A DNA stretch of 64,000 nt from Ridgeia piscesae (GCA_025642075.2 JAODUO010001614.1:7501-71500); one strand, 5' to 3'. Positions 31,905 to 44,030 are shown, counted from the first letter of the stretch. Program-made: numbers and translations. Notes: generated by a model not told the origin, from the letters alone.

Positions 31905-33665
31905 GGTTCATCCAACCTGCTTGTTAGACTCACAAGTTTTGGCCAATTCAAACATTGACTTATTGATTTCAAAATGACGCCATAGCATATTGAAAACTCC
32001 CAATACATCCACTGCAATTGCACTGCATTGTGAAGCGCATGTTGGCTTTTATGCTTGAAAACTGTCTTCCACAAAATTTCACCTGTATTCTGGAATTTTT
32101 TTTATAAAACCTTATCACTTGGCAATCATATGATAAGCACTAGGGTGACAAAGGACAAAGGCAATATTGCTGTCGTGGAGTGTAACTGCAAAGTAGATGG
32201 AATAGAAAGATGTCTCAGAAACTGCAATTCTGAAGGCAACATCACTACTTTTTCCAAGGATGCCCTATGCAACCTGTCATGTAACCACACTTGATGATCA
32301 TGGACATGCACCATAATTAGACAGATTTGTTAATGCAGAGCTGCATTGCGTCAGCTGTAAAACTGTACCAGTCCTGAATTCTGGGGCTGGTGTTTTCTTG
32401 GTTTGCAGTACAACAATCGGCCACCATTCTGGTGCTATCCAGGCTCCAGAGATTTGGGATGATTGGTACCACCAGACCTTTTTCACATGGGTAATATAGT
32501 GCCATTCAAGACATAATGGTGTGGACAAGAACTCTTCACAGCCCCTGACCATTTCAGCGGACTGTTCTGCTCTTTCTGCAAATCCAGCCAGTGCATCAAG
32601 TACAGTTCGGAAGATGGAAGACGGAAGAAATGCTGTGAAGCTGGTACCCAATTGTGGCTCCCAGCGAAGAGCCAAGAGCACGAAATCAGTGTGTTGGGAA
32701 AATAGGTAAAAACTTTAATATGTTTCTGCAACTTCCACAATATATTGAATTATGCGACTGTTTGCTTCTTTGGATATGCTCACACATGTAGACACAGGGC
32801 AGTCGGAGTTTGTCTTGACATCATAGCGTGTCGCTGTCACTATGTTCTCAGCAGTTCTCAGGTCGAAGACATTTTGAGCCAGGTATAGAAGTCTGATGCA
32901 CGTTGAATCATCTACTATATATTGGATCGTATTCCCTTGGAATTGCCTCTGCACGGTGTTGATTCCTTCAGTGAGGATAATTTCGTATAACTGTCAAAGA
33001 TAACCTTCACTTGGTCATGACATCGAGCTTTTGATTGGATGAGCTTAATATATGATTTGTCATCGTCTTTGTAGTTACTGAAGTTCTTGACAGTGGTACA
33101 CTTTGCAAGGCTGTCATTCCATCGACTCTATTGGACGGATTTATATAATAGCTTATGGGGTTGTGCCACTTTTGGCCTGCACAATATTCTCCAGCAACTG
33201 TTACTTTGTCATTTGTTAGATGGCTCGATTTATTTGGTTCCATCAACATCCAGTTTCTGTACGCAAACTCGTGAGTGCCAATTATTGCTTTCATGTCAAA
33301 TCGTCTTTTGAAGATCCTGTTATAGCATCCTGGGAAAAAGTAGTGATATTGCCTTCAGTTTCTGAGACATCTTTCTATTCCATCTACTTTGCAGTTACAC
33401 TCCACGACAGCAAGCTTTCCTTTGTACTTTGTTACTCTAGCGCTTATCATATGATTGTCAAGTGAAAAGGTTTTATGAAAGCTTCCAGAAGACTGGTGAC
33501 AGTTTGTGGAAGACAGTTTTCATGCATAAAAGCCAACATGCGCTTCACAATGCAGAGCAATTGCAGTGGATGTTGGAAGGGGTGGGGTGGGGGTGGATGA
33601 ACATATTGGGAGTTTTCAATATGCTATGATATAATTTTGAAATCAATAAACCAATGTTTCAATTG
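31905..33665. mobile_element. Element with ~370-bp terminal inverted repeats
   Basis: 31905-32290 (plus) matches 33665-33295 (minus) at high but imperfect identity. Both begin near CAATTCAAACATTG-like sequence, and contain TGAAGCGCATGTTGGCTTTTATG and GTCGTGGAGTGTAACTGCAA. The inner edges are coding-like in both arms: the frame VVECNCKVDGIERCLRN is preserved in each, reading inward from its own end. The centre has minus-strand frames (33294-33007, 32681-32298) with no recognised domain. It could be a foldback-type or TIR DNA element, or a local inverted duplication of an unknown exon. Confidence 0.5.
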
Positions 33666-33899
33666 GCCAACACTGTCCGTTTAATAGAATATTTAAGAGC
33701 CATCCTTAAATCGTTGCCTCCAAACATCTATATTTCCACATCAGCTTCAAGGTTCGACGATACGTAGATAATAAGACATAGGGATAACAGGCTCTCGTAA
33801 GATACATAAATAATACTGTTTGATGGGGGCCATCTATTAGAATGACGGATAAGTCAAACATAATACAACACATAATTACTTCTAAAAAGTTTGTATTTT

Positions 33900-34450
33900 G
33901 ACATAAACTTTTGGTCTCTAAGCCACGTAGTTCTTAAGCTATGGATATAATAGTTTTAGAGATTTTGTCGGGCCATCTTACAAAATGGCGGATATTACAA
34001 AATGGCGGATATTTGAAAGTCAATACAGGTTAACAATAATACAATCTAAATAAACCTTACATCTTGATATCAATGTTATGGCTCTAGATTACGTAGTTCT
34101 TAAGATATGGATAAATGGCTGAGCCGGACGCCATCTTTAAAAATGGCGCATATATAAATGTTAGTGAAGGACAAATATACGTTGTTGTATATCGCTATCC
34201 ATCAAGCTATCCAATGACATCAACACTACAGCTCAATTTGACGTAGCTTTAAAGATATTATGACATTTATATTGACGACCGCCATCTTTAAAATTGGCAG
34301 ACGCGAAAGCCGAACAATTCAAAAACAATTATTTGAAATCCGTGTCCCATAGAAAATATATCCACACACCACAATTATTTCTCTAGAAGAAACAGTTATT
34401 AACGTACGGCGAAATACAATTTGGCGGCCATTTTAAAAATGGCCGCTAAA
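33900..34450. repeat. Diverged repeat with ATGGCGG / GCCATCTT motifs
   Basis: Four loosely similar units of about 150-180 bp. Each has a CTAAGCCACGTAGTTCTTAAG-type block (shorter in later units) followed by CCATCTT-AAAATGGC. They lie near 33920, 34090, 34240 and 34400. Related AATGGCGGC pieces occur near 19760-19810 and 55340-55530. Confidence 0.45.
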
Positions 34451-34594
34451 TCACTATGGGACCAAATATAAAACAAATTGCAACAAGGGTTTTTAAGTTC
34501 TATATACTATTTAGATGATTTTAAAACCTGTTGCCAATATTGTACCCAAAAACATGACAAGATTGAATTATTTGACATTTAATAATAATAAATA

Positions 34595-34670
34595 ATGTAA
34601 TAATAATTTTTATTTGTAAAGCGCCGTATATCCAGAAAACGGTTCTGCTCAGAGGCGCGTACATACAACA
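34595..34670 (+). repeat. Dispersed-repeat 3'-end motif (TTATTTGTAAAGCGC…)
   Basis: Contains TTTTATTTGTAAAGCGCC, an ATCCAGAAAA stretch and CTCAGAGGCGC, a pattern I know as a common terminal motif of repeats in marine invertebrate genomes. The AAT-rich tract before it would be its tail in the opposite orientation. Family not assigned. Confidence 0.35.
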
Positions 34671-34812
34671 TTTGTAACATATAAATGTATAAAATATGAC
34701 AAATCAATTACAAATTCAAGTTGTTTAAACGATAATAAATAAATAATTAAATATAGTTTCTAAAACTCATAGTGTATAAGCTAAAATATATAAAATAAAT
34801 AATTAATAAAAA

Positions 34813-34814
<2 letters not shown>

Positions 34815-34866
<52 letters not shown>

Positions 34867-34882
34867 TATGTATATGTATATA

Positions 34883-34935
<53 letters not shown>
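34815..34935. repeat. (TA)n and (TATG)n microsatellite
   Basis: A TA run followed by TATATG hexamer-like repeats at the 3' end of the L2/CR1 fragment. Confidence 0.9.
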
Positions 34936-34959
34936 TAGATATTAAAACAATACACTAAA

Positions 34960-35815
34960 ATAGTTTGGGAATGTATAATTACGTTTAAAATTAATTCATT
35001 GCGACCAAAAAAGTTCAAATGAGTCTCTATGACACAGACTGTCTGGGAGGTCGTTCCACAGGCGCGGCGCGTCACAGAAAAGCCACGCCGGCCATAAGGT
35101 TCTAGATTGTGGCGTGGAACTCTGAGGAGACGGCTTCCGGCTGAGCGAAGGTGGCGACTCGGCGTGTATTCCACGATCGAAAGGTCAACACCAGTATCTT
35201 ATAGGTTATGCGCCATGGAATGGGCAGACAGTGAAGCGCTATTAACACAGGCGTGATGTGGAGGTGGTCACGGCGTCGTTGTTGCGTGATCACACGCACC
35301 GCCGAGTTCTGAAGTCGTTGTAGTTTCTGCAACAATCGCCCATTTATGCCAAATAACACAGCATTACCGTAGTCTAGCTTCGACGTCACTAGACCGTGAA
35401 CGATAGTGTTGCATGCAGCAATGGTCAAGCAGTGGCGTATCTTGGCGATGTTATGCAGTTGGAAGTAGGCCGCCTGACATGTACGCGTAACTTGCATCGT
35501 CATGTCCATTCCGCTGTCGAGAAAAATGCCGATGTCTCTTATGGTCGGTTGAGGCGTTATGCGACATCCAAACACGTCGACTCCCGTAATTCCAGGTGGG
35601 ACTTTGGCGTAGAAAACAATCGTTTCGGTCTTCGTCTTATTCAGCAGTAGTTGACGGCTCGTCATCCAACGCTTGATGTCTATGGTGCATTGTTCGATTT
35701 GGCGGGTAGCACAGTGTCTACGCTACAAGGCTGGTCACGTGGGAAATCGACGTAGAGTTGGGTATCATCGGCATACACATGATATCTCAGGTGGTGTTTA
35801 GTAAATATGGCAGTG
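34960..35815 (-). mobile_element. CR1/L2-type LINE 3' fragment
   Basis: From high to low coordinates on the minus strand: YHVYADDTQLYVDFP (motif C, about 35785), then after a frameshift the frame 35665-35102 with LLLNKTKTETIVF, DIGIFLDSGMDM, AAYFQLHNIAKIRHCL, TSKLDYGNAVLFG, LQKLQRLQNSAVRVI and IALHCLPIPWRI. A further frameshift leads to YTPSRHLRSAGSRLL at 35168. It is 5'-truncated directly against the FTP exon and is inactive. Confidence 0.8.
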
Positions 35816-35978
35816 GGTGGCATGCAGTTGAACACTTCCACTTCACAGAGAGTCAGGAACCCTGTGGAGTTCAGCTGGATGAAGAGAAAGCGACCGACGG
35901 TTCCGTTCGCACAAGTCAGGGTACCTCTGTCGCTCATCCTCGATCCAGCGATGATGGCGCCGCCTACATAACTGCGTA
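35816..35978 (-). CDS. Fucolectin-type (FTP, F5/8C-like) lectin exon, 3' end interrupted by a LINE
   Basis: After an acceptor-like CTAG before 35978 the minus frame reads YVGGAIIAGSRMSDRG, then TLTCANGTVGRFLFIQL and GFLTLCEVEVFNC. The pattern C-x-N-G-x-x-G-R-F-x-x-I-Q-L…L-T-L-C-E-V-E-V is the C-terminal half of the eel-fucolectin/tachylectin-4 (FTP) domain, a calcium-dependent fucose-binding fold. The sequence passes with no stop into L2/CR1 reverse transcriptase, so the natural end is lost or the LINE lies in the following intron. The other half of the domain was not found. Confidence 0.6.
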
Positions 35979-36247
35979 CTAGCAATACAGATCAACTAAG
36001 TGCTGACGACAGGCCTCGAAGTACGAGTGAAGAGCAACGTCCTATTTATTGGTAACAACACTGACCTATTAATTTCCATACTACACCACTTATATTACCT
36101 GTTTATTTCCAATTTCTTTATGCTAAAATGCCAATTTACATCATAATGTAACTGATTGTGTTGTTCGTCGTTTTTATGGTTTAAATGTGCACTATGATTG
36201 ATTTGGACTATTACCAGCAGCACAGTGATAGCATTGTATGCTCATAT

Positions 36248-36248
<1 letters not shown>

Positions 36249-36318
<70 letters not shown>

Positions 36319-36510
36319 CATGCATGCATGCATGCATGCATGTATCTATGTATCTATGTATCTATGTATGTATGTATGTATGTATGTATGTATGTATGTA
36401 TGTATGTATGTATGTATGTATGTATGTATGTATGTATGTATGTATGTATGTATGTATGTATGTATGTATGTATGTATGTATGTATGTATATATGTATGTA
36501 TGTAGGTATG

Positions 36511-36543
<33 letters not shown>

Positions 36544-36791
36544 GTTAAAGTAAAAGTATGTATGTATGTATGTATGTATGTATGTATGTATGTATGTATG
36601 TATGTATGTATGTATGTATGTATGTATGTATGTATGTATGTATGTATGTATGTATGTATGTATGTATGTATTTATGTATGTATGTATGTATGTATGTATG
36701 TATGTATGTATGTATGTATATATGTATGTATGTATGTATGGTATGTATGTATGTATGTATGTATGTATGTATGTATGTATGTATGTATGTA
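36249..36791. repeat. (TG)n and (TATG)n microsatellite
   Basis: A TG run (36249-36307), a short TGCA block, then about 460 bp of TATG repeats with interruptions at 36541-36557 and 36741. Open frames of M-Y-V-C and T-Y-I-H type are artefacts. Confidence 0.97.
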
Positions 36792-37163
36792 CATACTAAT
36801 TGACCCACGCTGTTGGCGGCAGCTCAGCGCTCGGCAACTTGAGACTGTATGGCCAAAAAGCACGACCATGTGTCATAAGTATGTTACGTGCGTAGATTTA
36901 AATTGCACTACTTAAAACACGCGCCTTTCAGCCATGTTTATCTAATTAATTTATAACAAAAAGTATCCCTTAATTTGCTGATTTTAAGTAGAACTAGGTA
37001 GACACCATTAAATTGTGTTTAGAATGCCAAAGTAAACCTCTTACGTTTTGGGACAAGATATCAAAGTTATGATGTGAATTTTGTATTTGAATGCCTGGAA
37101 ATTGGAAATGTCCATAGTATGTTTTGATACGACTTAAATGAAATGAAAACATAGTGTAAGGTT

Positions 37164-37329
37164 TGTAACGTCAGATAACAATAAGAATGACTTTATTTCA
37201 GGCAAAATACAACATGTCGATTCTGCAGTCCCAGCATGGTTCGTGGTCAGCCCCGTAGCACGGAGTCCGGCAAAACTCGGTGTCACACACTGAAATGTTT
37301 GTTCCAGTTAATTTAACGATTTCGTGACA
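37164..37329 (-). repeat. 3' LTR of the Gypsy element
   Basis: 166 bp, starting TGTCACG and ending GTTACA on the minus strand. It is nearly identical to 41337-41163 apart from about 9 missing bp and a few substitutions. A purine tract (AGAGGGGAGA) lies just upstream of it on the minus strand at 37330-37345, the expected place for a polypurine tract. Confidence 0.85.
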
Positions 37330-37368
37330 TCTCCCCTCTTTCCAAAGTTCAAATCGAACCACGTAGTG

Positions 37369-38528
37369 TTACTCAAATTTTACCGGCCGACGGACTGCTC
37401 GGCCACACCTGGTATACTCCGCCGACTTATTCAGTCCGGCGGGAACGTCCACGGGCAACTCGACTGCATCACCAACATCGTCCGGCGGCAAGACTTCATC
37501 ACCTGGATCGTCCGGCGGCACGACTTCGCCTGGATCCTTGGCCTCAATGTCCGAATTAGCAGGCTCATTGTTGGGCACTGGTGGAAGCACGTTCGGCACA
37601 CCTTGGAGGTGCTTTCGATTTCTGCGATAGCAGATACCTACACCAGTTTTCACAACATGTGACCGGTTCTGCGGGTCACTTCTGAACACAGTGCTTGGTG
37701 TCGACCACTGCTTCTCCCCATCCAATTTCAGCAACAGTGACTCGCCATTTTGTAACGGCGGTAATTTGCGTATACCATGTCGCCGATCGTAGCATCGCTT
37801 GTACAATTGTGACACTTGTTCTCTCACAACGGACAGTCGTGTGGCGAGTTGACGACCCATTAGTGCCACTGCCGGTGATACGCCGATTGCACTGTGGGGC
37901 AACGCATAATAGTGCAACAGACTTATCTCCGGTTCGTCGAGGTCTAGCAATATTTTCGCCGTCTGCACAGCTCGCTCTGCCATCCCATTCTCTTGCGGAG
38001 AATATGGGTTTGTGGTATGTTGAGTGAAGCACCATGATTTCGTGATTTTCCTGAATTAGTCCGAGACGAATTGTCTTCCGTTGTCTGATACCACCACATC
38101 CGGAATACCATGCGTGGTAAATACGGTCTTGACGCGGCTGATCACGCAGTCAGACGTTAGACTGGTCAATTGTTTGATTTCGATCCAGCGCGAGTAGTAG
38201 TCGATGATGACGATATAGTAATTTTGCTTAGTGGAAGATATCCATGGCGACTTCCGGGTAATTCAACCGGACGAAGAGGTTGTTATTTCTCTGTCGGTCG
38301 ATTGCGTCGGAAAGTATCACAGCGATCGATAAACCTGTCGCTACTGATACCGGGCCACCAGATGGCACTGGCTGCTCGTTCGCGACATTTCGAGATGCCT
38401 TGGTGCGATTCATGAAGTCGTCGCAAAGCGTCGTCTCGCATCTTTGGGGGCATCACAATTTTGAGTTTATATGTGACAACACCATCATTCAATGAGAGTA
38501 GCGCTCTCTCGCGGTAGTAGTCTCGCAC
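37369..38528 (-). pseudogene. Gypsy integrase remnant
   Basis: The zinc-binding region (RRLHESHQGISKCRERA then WWPG) is at 38430-38330. The core follows with HGIPDVVVSDNG near 38120 and PYSPQENGMAERAVQ near 38000, and the 204-codon frame 37983-37369 ends with GRAVRRPVKFE. At least two frame breaks separate the blocks, including a stop after the VSDNG block. Confidence 0.75.
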
Positions 38529-38655
38529 AGAGTGTGGAACACTATAAAATATGTGATTGATTTCATTATATGATCTGTCGAGGTTTCGACTCTGATCTCG
38601 GTAAGACGATCTTCCGTCACGGGCCAGTTTTGTTGAACTGCGTCAACAAGAGCTG

Positions 38656-39235
38656 TTATATCGTCTGACAGCTCGGTGTCATCGATTCCGATTCGCGTCC
38701 AACCAGCGGCTTTCTGGATAGAGCATCTGCGATCATGAGTTGCTTTCCGGAAACGTATTCAACAATCGGATTAAATCGCATGGCCCTCATCAACAATCGC
38801 TGGCAACGCAGCGGTGCGTCATCTATGCGTTTCGTGTTCATAAGTCGTACCAACGGTCGATGGTCGGTAAGTAGTTTGAATTCCTTCAATCCAACGAGAT
38901 ATCTTCGGAATTTCTCGCACGCCCAAACACCTGCAAGCATCTCCTTTTCTATTTGGGCGTACCGTTGTTCCGCGGTCGTCAACGTCCTTGACGCGAAGGC
39001 GATTGACTTGAGGATTCCATCAGCAGATTGCACCAGCACAGCACCGATTCCGTAACTTTGAGTCGTAGTAGGACAACGTCGGTGTAGTCGTCAACCGTTC
39101 TTTCGTCTTATCAAACGATGCTTGTTGTGCCTTGTCCCACGACCAGACGACATCAGACTTGAGTAAGTCAGTCATCGGTTTCATAACTGACGACATATCG
39201 TACACGAGTTTGACCAGGTACTGAAACATACCCAA
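38656..39235 (-). pseudogene. Gypsy RNase H remnant
   Basis: The frame 39039-38656 contains [22 protein letters not shown], which is the RNase H E-x-x-Y-x-x-x-E-K-E type block in two parts, then [14 protein letters not shown] and [10 protein letters not shown]. The preceding block (39235-39020) holds VYDMSSVMKPMTDLLK and the WSWDKAQQASF linker. A frameshift separates them. Confidence 0.8.
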
Positions 39236-39303
39236 GATTGTTATCAGTTCGCTAACGTTGTTCGGAGTAGAGCTTCAACTCTCTCTGGTGTGGATTGATG
39301 CCA

Positions 39304-40050
39304 TCACCCCCAATCAGGTGACCATAATACGTCAGTTCGGTTTGTCTGAAGACGCATTTCTTTGGGTTGAGTTTCAGCCACGAGTCGTTGATTATCCTTA
39401 GGACAGCATTGAGACGAGCGTCTGTTTTTCTCAGTTACGACCATGAACCAGTATGTGATGATCACTTCTACCCCGTCCAGTCCTTCGAGTAGTGTCGACG
39501 TCTTGCATTGGAATATCTCGGGGACGGAGGAAATTCCAAATGGCAGTCTGCAAAATGCATAACGTCCAAATGGTCTTATGACGGTAGTCAACAATTGGCT
39601 GTCTTCGTCGATCGGGATTTGCCAAGACCCGCGTGCAGCGTCTAGAGTTGAGAACACTTTTGACTCGGCAAGTTTAGGCGCTATATCTTCCAGCGAAGGA
39701 AGCATATGGTGTTCACGTCGAACTGCTGCATTCAGTTGCTTCAAGTCGACGCGGACACGCACAGCTCCGGTTTTCTTGATGACCGGAACCATTGCAGTGC
39801 AACAATCCGCTAGTTCTGTCACAGATCTGATCACTTGCTCCTGACGACACACGAGAACCATGTCTGCAGCGACGTCTCGTGACAGTAGGTTCGTCATTTT
39901 CTTCCCTTCAATGACGATCACGTTGATGCGATAAACCGTGTTCCCATGCTTCGTGACTGCCATGAACTGACCAAACGCCTTCAGCTGTCCATCAACACTG
40001 TTGAGACGGACGGCTGTTGGTTCTAATCTCGGTTTGTCTTTCATTGGCAA
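39304..40050 (-). pseudogene. Gypsy protease/RT remnant with damaged active site
   Basis: The 248-codon frame includes VPVIKKTGAVRVRVDLKQLN, FSTLDAARGSWQIPI (motif A) and FGRYAFCRLPFGISS. Where the DD of motif C is expected (about 39455) the frame shifts and the bases read ATCATCACATAC, giving HH instead of DD in the correct frame (DHHILVHG). Such an enzyme would be inactive. Confidence 0.8.
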
Positions 40051-40305
40051 TCAAGTCTTCTTTGTTATTATCGTGACGTCAGCGCCGTTTTCGATTTTGA
40101 AACGAAGTCGCATCCGCTTCACTTTCAGAGTTACGAACCAAGCGTCTTTCTTCTCTGTGCAGTCAACCACACTGAGGAACGCAGTCGATTGACCAGTTTC
40201 AGCCTGTGGTTTGGTTTGGTCACTTTCGATGTCACCGACAAACGGTCCTCTTCGGTCACTTTCGGCTTTGCCACGATATGGTTTGGTCCCTTCGCGTTCG
40301 ACTTC

Positions 40306-41137
40306 TTACGCTTTATGTCGTTCACAATTCACAGTGTTACGCTTCGAGCGACAAACAGAAGCAAAATTACCTTTTGCATTGCACTTATTGCACCCCTGTC
40401 CCAGCGCAGGGCAACTCCCTCCGCGCAAATGTTCTGCGTAACCACAGCGTTCACACTTTCTAGGCAGGCGGTCCCTTGACATCGAGTAACGGTACTTACT
40501 GGCAGTGTGTCTGTCCTTCGGCTTCGTGTATCGACCGGCTGTTCTCGGACTCGGGGATACTCTCGCTTCTGCGACATGTTGATCCTGTTCAAGCTGGTGC
40601 TCTCTCATTTGCAGTTTGACTTGTTCATGCTGTCTAGCAATTGACATTGCTTTATCGAGACTCAGGTCGGTGATTAATTGTAGTTTTCCTTTCACAGCCT
40701 GGTCCCTCACTCCCACAACAAAGCGGTCCCTTACCATTTCGTTGGTCTGTTCTTTATATTCGCAATGTACGGCAAGTGTCTGTAGTTCTCTTCCGCTTTC
40801 ATTTGCTAGCTGCTGTCGGCTTTGAAATACACATTTCGTGAATCACCTTTCGTTGCGGAATAAAATACTCCGTTAACTTGCTCACCAATGTATCGTATGT
40901 TGTGTCTACTTCTGGCGCAACAAACGTCAATGTGCGAAAGATTCTGTTTGCTTGTTGTCCCCCCATTGCATATAACAACGAGTCTCTCTGCACGTCACCC
41001 TCTTCTTTGTGGAGCTTTGTTGTGATTCGAAATCTTGCAAATTCGTTTAGCCATTCGGGCCATTCGTTAGGCTTGGACGAAAACGGCGCAGAAAGATTAA
41101 ATCTTGCAATTCTTCTTCTTTTCACTTGTAGCAGCAA
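40306..41137 (-). pseudogene. Gypsy gag remnant with zinc knuckle
   Basis: 41137-40799 encodes the capsid-like block (FSSKPNEWPEWLNEFARF, FIPQRKVIHE). 40737-40306 encodes VRDRFVVGVRDQAV, a basic linker, then CERCGYAEH and CNKCNAKGNFASVC, a pair of zinc-knuckle motifs. A short frame break lies at about 40740-40800. Confidence 0.8.
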
Positions 41138-41162
41138 TCACGTATCCCGACTTATGACACCG

Positions 41163-41337
41163 TGTAACGTCTGTAGCGTCAGATAACAATAAGAATGACT
41201 TTATTTCAGGCAAAATACAACATGTCGATTCTGCAGTCCCAGCATGGTTCGCTGTCAGCCCCGTAGCACGGAGTCCGGCAAAACTAAGTGTCACACACTG
41301 AAATGTTTGTCCCAGTTAATTTAACGATTTCGTGACA
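41163..41337 (-). repeat. 5' LTR of the Gypsy element
   Basis: 175 bp, TGTCACG…GTTACA on the minus strand, paired with 37329-37164. Confidence 0.85.
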
Positions 41338-41492
41338 CATCGAGTTATATTATGTCGTGCTATATATTTCCATGTCCACCGAAACGGTAAAATTACAAGT
41401 GTTTTTTATGATTTACAAATACCAAACGCTACGATTTTAGGCGAGCGGCAGAACCACCAATCACACCGTTAGATGTAACTCACCTTTTTGGA

Positions 41493-41496
<4 letters not shown>

Positions 41497-41537
<41 letters not shown>
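41497..41537. repeat. (TA)n microsatellite
   Basis: Pure TA run mirrored by 11018-11091 next to the other duplication arm. Confidence 0.9.
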
Positions 41538-41541
<4 letters not shown>

Positions 41542-41629
41542 GTTTTCAAGCATAATATGTTTTAATTTCCATTAATAAGGTATTTAAAAAAAAACAAGAA
41601 GATAAAATATTATTCCATGTGGTATTATT

Positions 41630-42373
41630 TGTGGATAATTCAATAAGGGCATAGTTTAGTGACAGTATTACCTTTCTCACCATCAGTCCTATTCAGGTTC
41701 ATCATGTAGAACAGTGGTTTGAGCATGCTGGTTTATAAATACATCAGTGCTTTGGCAGCTGCACTTATTCGTGCTACATGGCCTATCACTTTGATGCGAG
41801 CACCTGATCAGTGTTAGCAAATCAATTGAGGCTAACAAAGTGTCTGTGGGACATCAGTTGGACTGAGCTCAGCATTCCACTACTCCTCCGACAAACCATA
41901 AGATGTAGGGTTTAGCATAGGTGGGTCTTGGTACAAAGCATGAAGTCAATTTACGACACGTACATTACGGGTTCTAGTTATATTTCGGTAGAAGCTTCGC
42001 ATGTGGTGGGATGAACAATGCTGTAGTATGGATGCCTTAGTTCTGCTTATTTATGGACAACACACATATTGTGTATTTGCTGCAGTAACAGGCCACCAAG
42101 ACGTGTGTGGCTTTGTCCACTACTCCCGAGAAAGGTGGGCCGCCTGTGCGTCCAAGTACGTTGTGAGAACGTTGGCCATACATACGAATATTCTGTGCTT
42201 CAGCCTAGCCAATGCCAAACTATGACGTCACAGTATCACAACCTGCGAGAGCATGAACAACATTGTATGTCTTAAACTTTCACGCATCCCTAGCGTGTAT
42301 TCTAGAAATTAGATTTCGTATTAGCATGCCTGTATTTTCATTGAACAAGATACGATTATTAATATTATTTGTA

Positions 42374-42466
<93 letters not shown>

Positions 42467-44030
42467 GTAGTAGTATTAGTATTAGTATTAGTATTAGTAT
42501 TAGTATTATTAGTATTATTCTATGGTTACTGAATCGATGGCGATACAACGTATGTGACGTCAAACAATATAACATCACTTACCGGGAGCTGAAAACAAAT
42601 ATTTAGGTAAGAGAAAAGACAAGCTCTCAGACGTGATTGAACACATCAGACGACGGAAGGGGTGCTGGGCGCGATCTGGGCAAGGCGCGTCAACAGAATA
42701 TGAAATAACCGATGTATAATGTGTACCAACACCTGAAAACCCTACGAAGGGAGACGACCATCGGGACGATGGAGACACGAACTAGATGACAATTGGAAGG
42801 GTCCCATCTGGCCGATGATAGCGCGAGCTAGGTAGACGTGGAAACAACATGCGGAACCAACGCCGAACCACGGGACATACAACGATGTAATAATCGCGTG
42901 GTGATGCGCAGCGACTTATTTAGTGACGTCACGAATCTCGTAATACAAGTACAAGCGTTATATGTTATCAAGTTAAACTGTCTACAGTTTTGAAACTACA
43001 TCAGCCTGCGAGTTGGGTATTCACGTGTGAATTACTTGGGCCGGGATCTTCATTGGTGGTGATTCATTGGACAGAATGATTGTAAAAGGTGACGTGTGTT
43101 GACATTGTCGCGCATATGTACTTAATGGTGAAGAAGTAGGCGGTACACTCAACTTACCTTATTACATAGGCCTATTATATATTACCCTATTTTCAGTTAA
43201 TTTTCCTTTAGCGTATAACACGTTTTGTAGCAACTGTCGTAATATATACTTTACATTTGTAGCGGTTTTGAGTAAGTATTTTATTGGGATGATTACATTA
43301 TTGTTACTGTTACTATTACCTGTGCAGCGTTGTTGACAACGTCGAGGTGTCTACTGGCGGTGTGTGTGGTGTCATCTGTCATGCACCAAGCACAATCAGA
43401 GCAGCAGTGTAACACGAAAGTACGCGCGCTGTCGTCCTTGATGAATCTACTGAAAGACACGATTGACCAGCTGCAAAGGCAGACCAAAATGGAACTGAAG
43501 CATTTGGCAAAAAACCGCAAGAGTGTGTATTGTTTTCATATTCCTATTTGTGTTGCTTTCTGTGTGCGAGTTCTATTGTCACGGCTTCTTGATGCACCAT
43601 CACGTGTTGGGATGTATTAGCACCGACGATGTCGTCAATGAAAGCGGCGATTGGTTACGCTACTGTTCTGTAAAGTGTGCCACGATATACGGCGATATTC
43701 CTCGCCACTGAAGCTGATTGGGAACAGGCCACAGTAATGATATTCTAATAACCGATGACAGTTGTAAGTTTTCAAATAATGAAGATTAACTCAAGCGATT
43801 GGGGAATTATTAATTGCATATAGTGGTAATCGTCTAAGCCGAATAGTTAAATACCGCATGGATGGCAGATTTAAGTAAAGACAAATCGTCTAAACCGAAT
43901 AGTTAAATATCGCATGGATGGCAGATTTAAGTAAAGACAAAGGCTTTAAACTTTGGACTACATGATGGTATTAACGGTTTTAGGCCGTGTTTTTCTTTTA
44001 TGGGATTTGCATTTTTATTGATTTAGTGGA
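41630..44030. repeat. Right arm, part 1, of the inverted duplication
   Basis: The reverse complement of 8592-10800. It contains a reversed copy of the GCDT transposon-protein fragment (about 42260-41950), an ATT microsatellite (42358-42520), an RTE tail (about 42560-42860), and FREP-B exon 1 (43328-43522). Confidence 0.85.
43328..43522 (+). CDS. FREP-B exon 1: leader and coiled coil, no ATG
   Basis: Codon by codon this aligns with FREP-A exon 1 (TTG TTG ACA ACG against ATG TCT ACA ACG). Leader: [22 protein letters not shown]. Coiled coil: [20 protein letters not shown]. The donor at 43523 (GTGTGT) is set by phase and by the GTATGT of the duplicated exon at 9209. An acceptor-like CCTGTGCAG ends at 43327. 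Confidence 0.65.

Larger units (their letters stand above)
37164..41337 (-). mobile_element. Ty3/Gypsy LTR retrotransposon, decayed, ~4.2 kb
   Basis: Two LTRs bound a minus-strand gag-protease-RT-RNase H-integrase order typical of Ty3/Gypsy. The first bases after the 5' LTR (GGTGTCATAAGTCGGGAT) resemble a tRNA primer-binding site. There are frame breaks between gag blocks, at the RT active site, between RT and RNase H, and in integrase. The target duplications are not recognisable (aggtt at the left, catcg at the right). LTR divergence is low, so insertion is not very old. Confidence 0.88.

Noticed and set aside
36185..36915. 225-codon cysteine/tyrosine-rich frame.
   Set aside because: TG and TATG microsatellite translation.
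42001..42275. Plus-strand frames of about 70 codons.
   Set aside because: Antisense of the reversed transposon-protein fragment.
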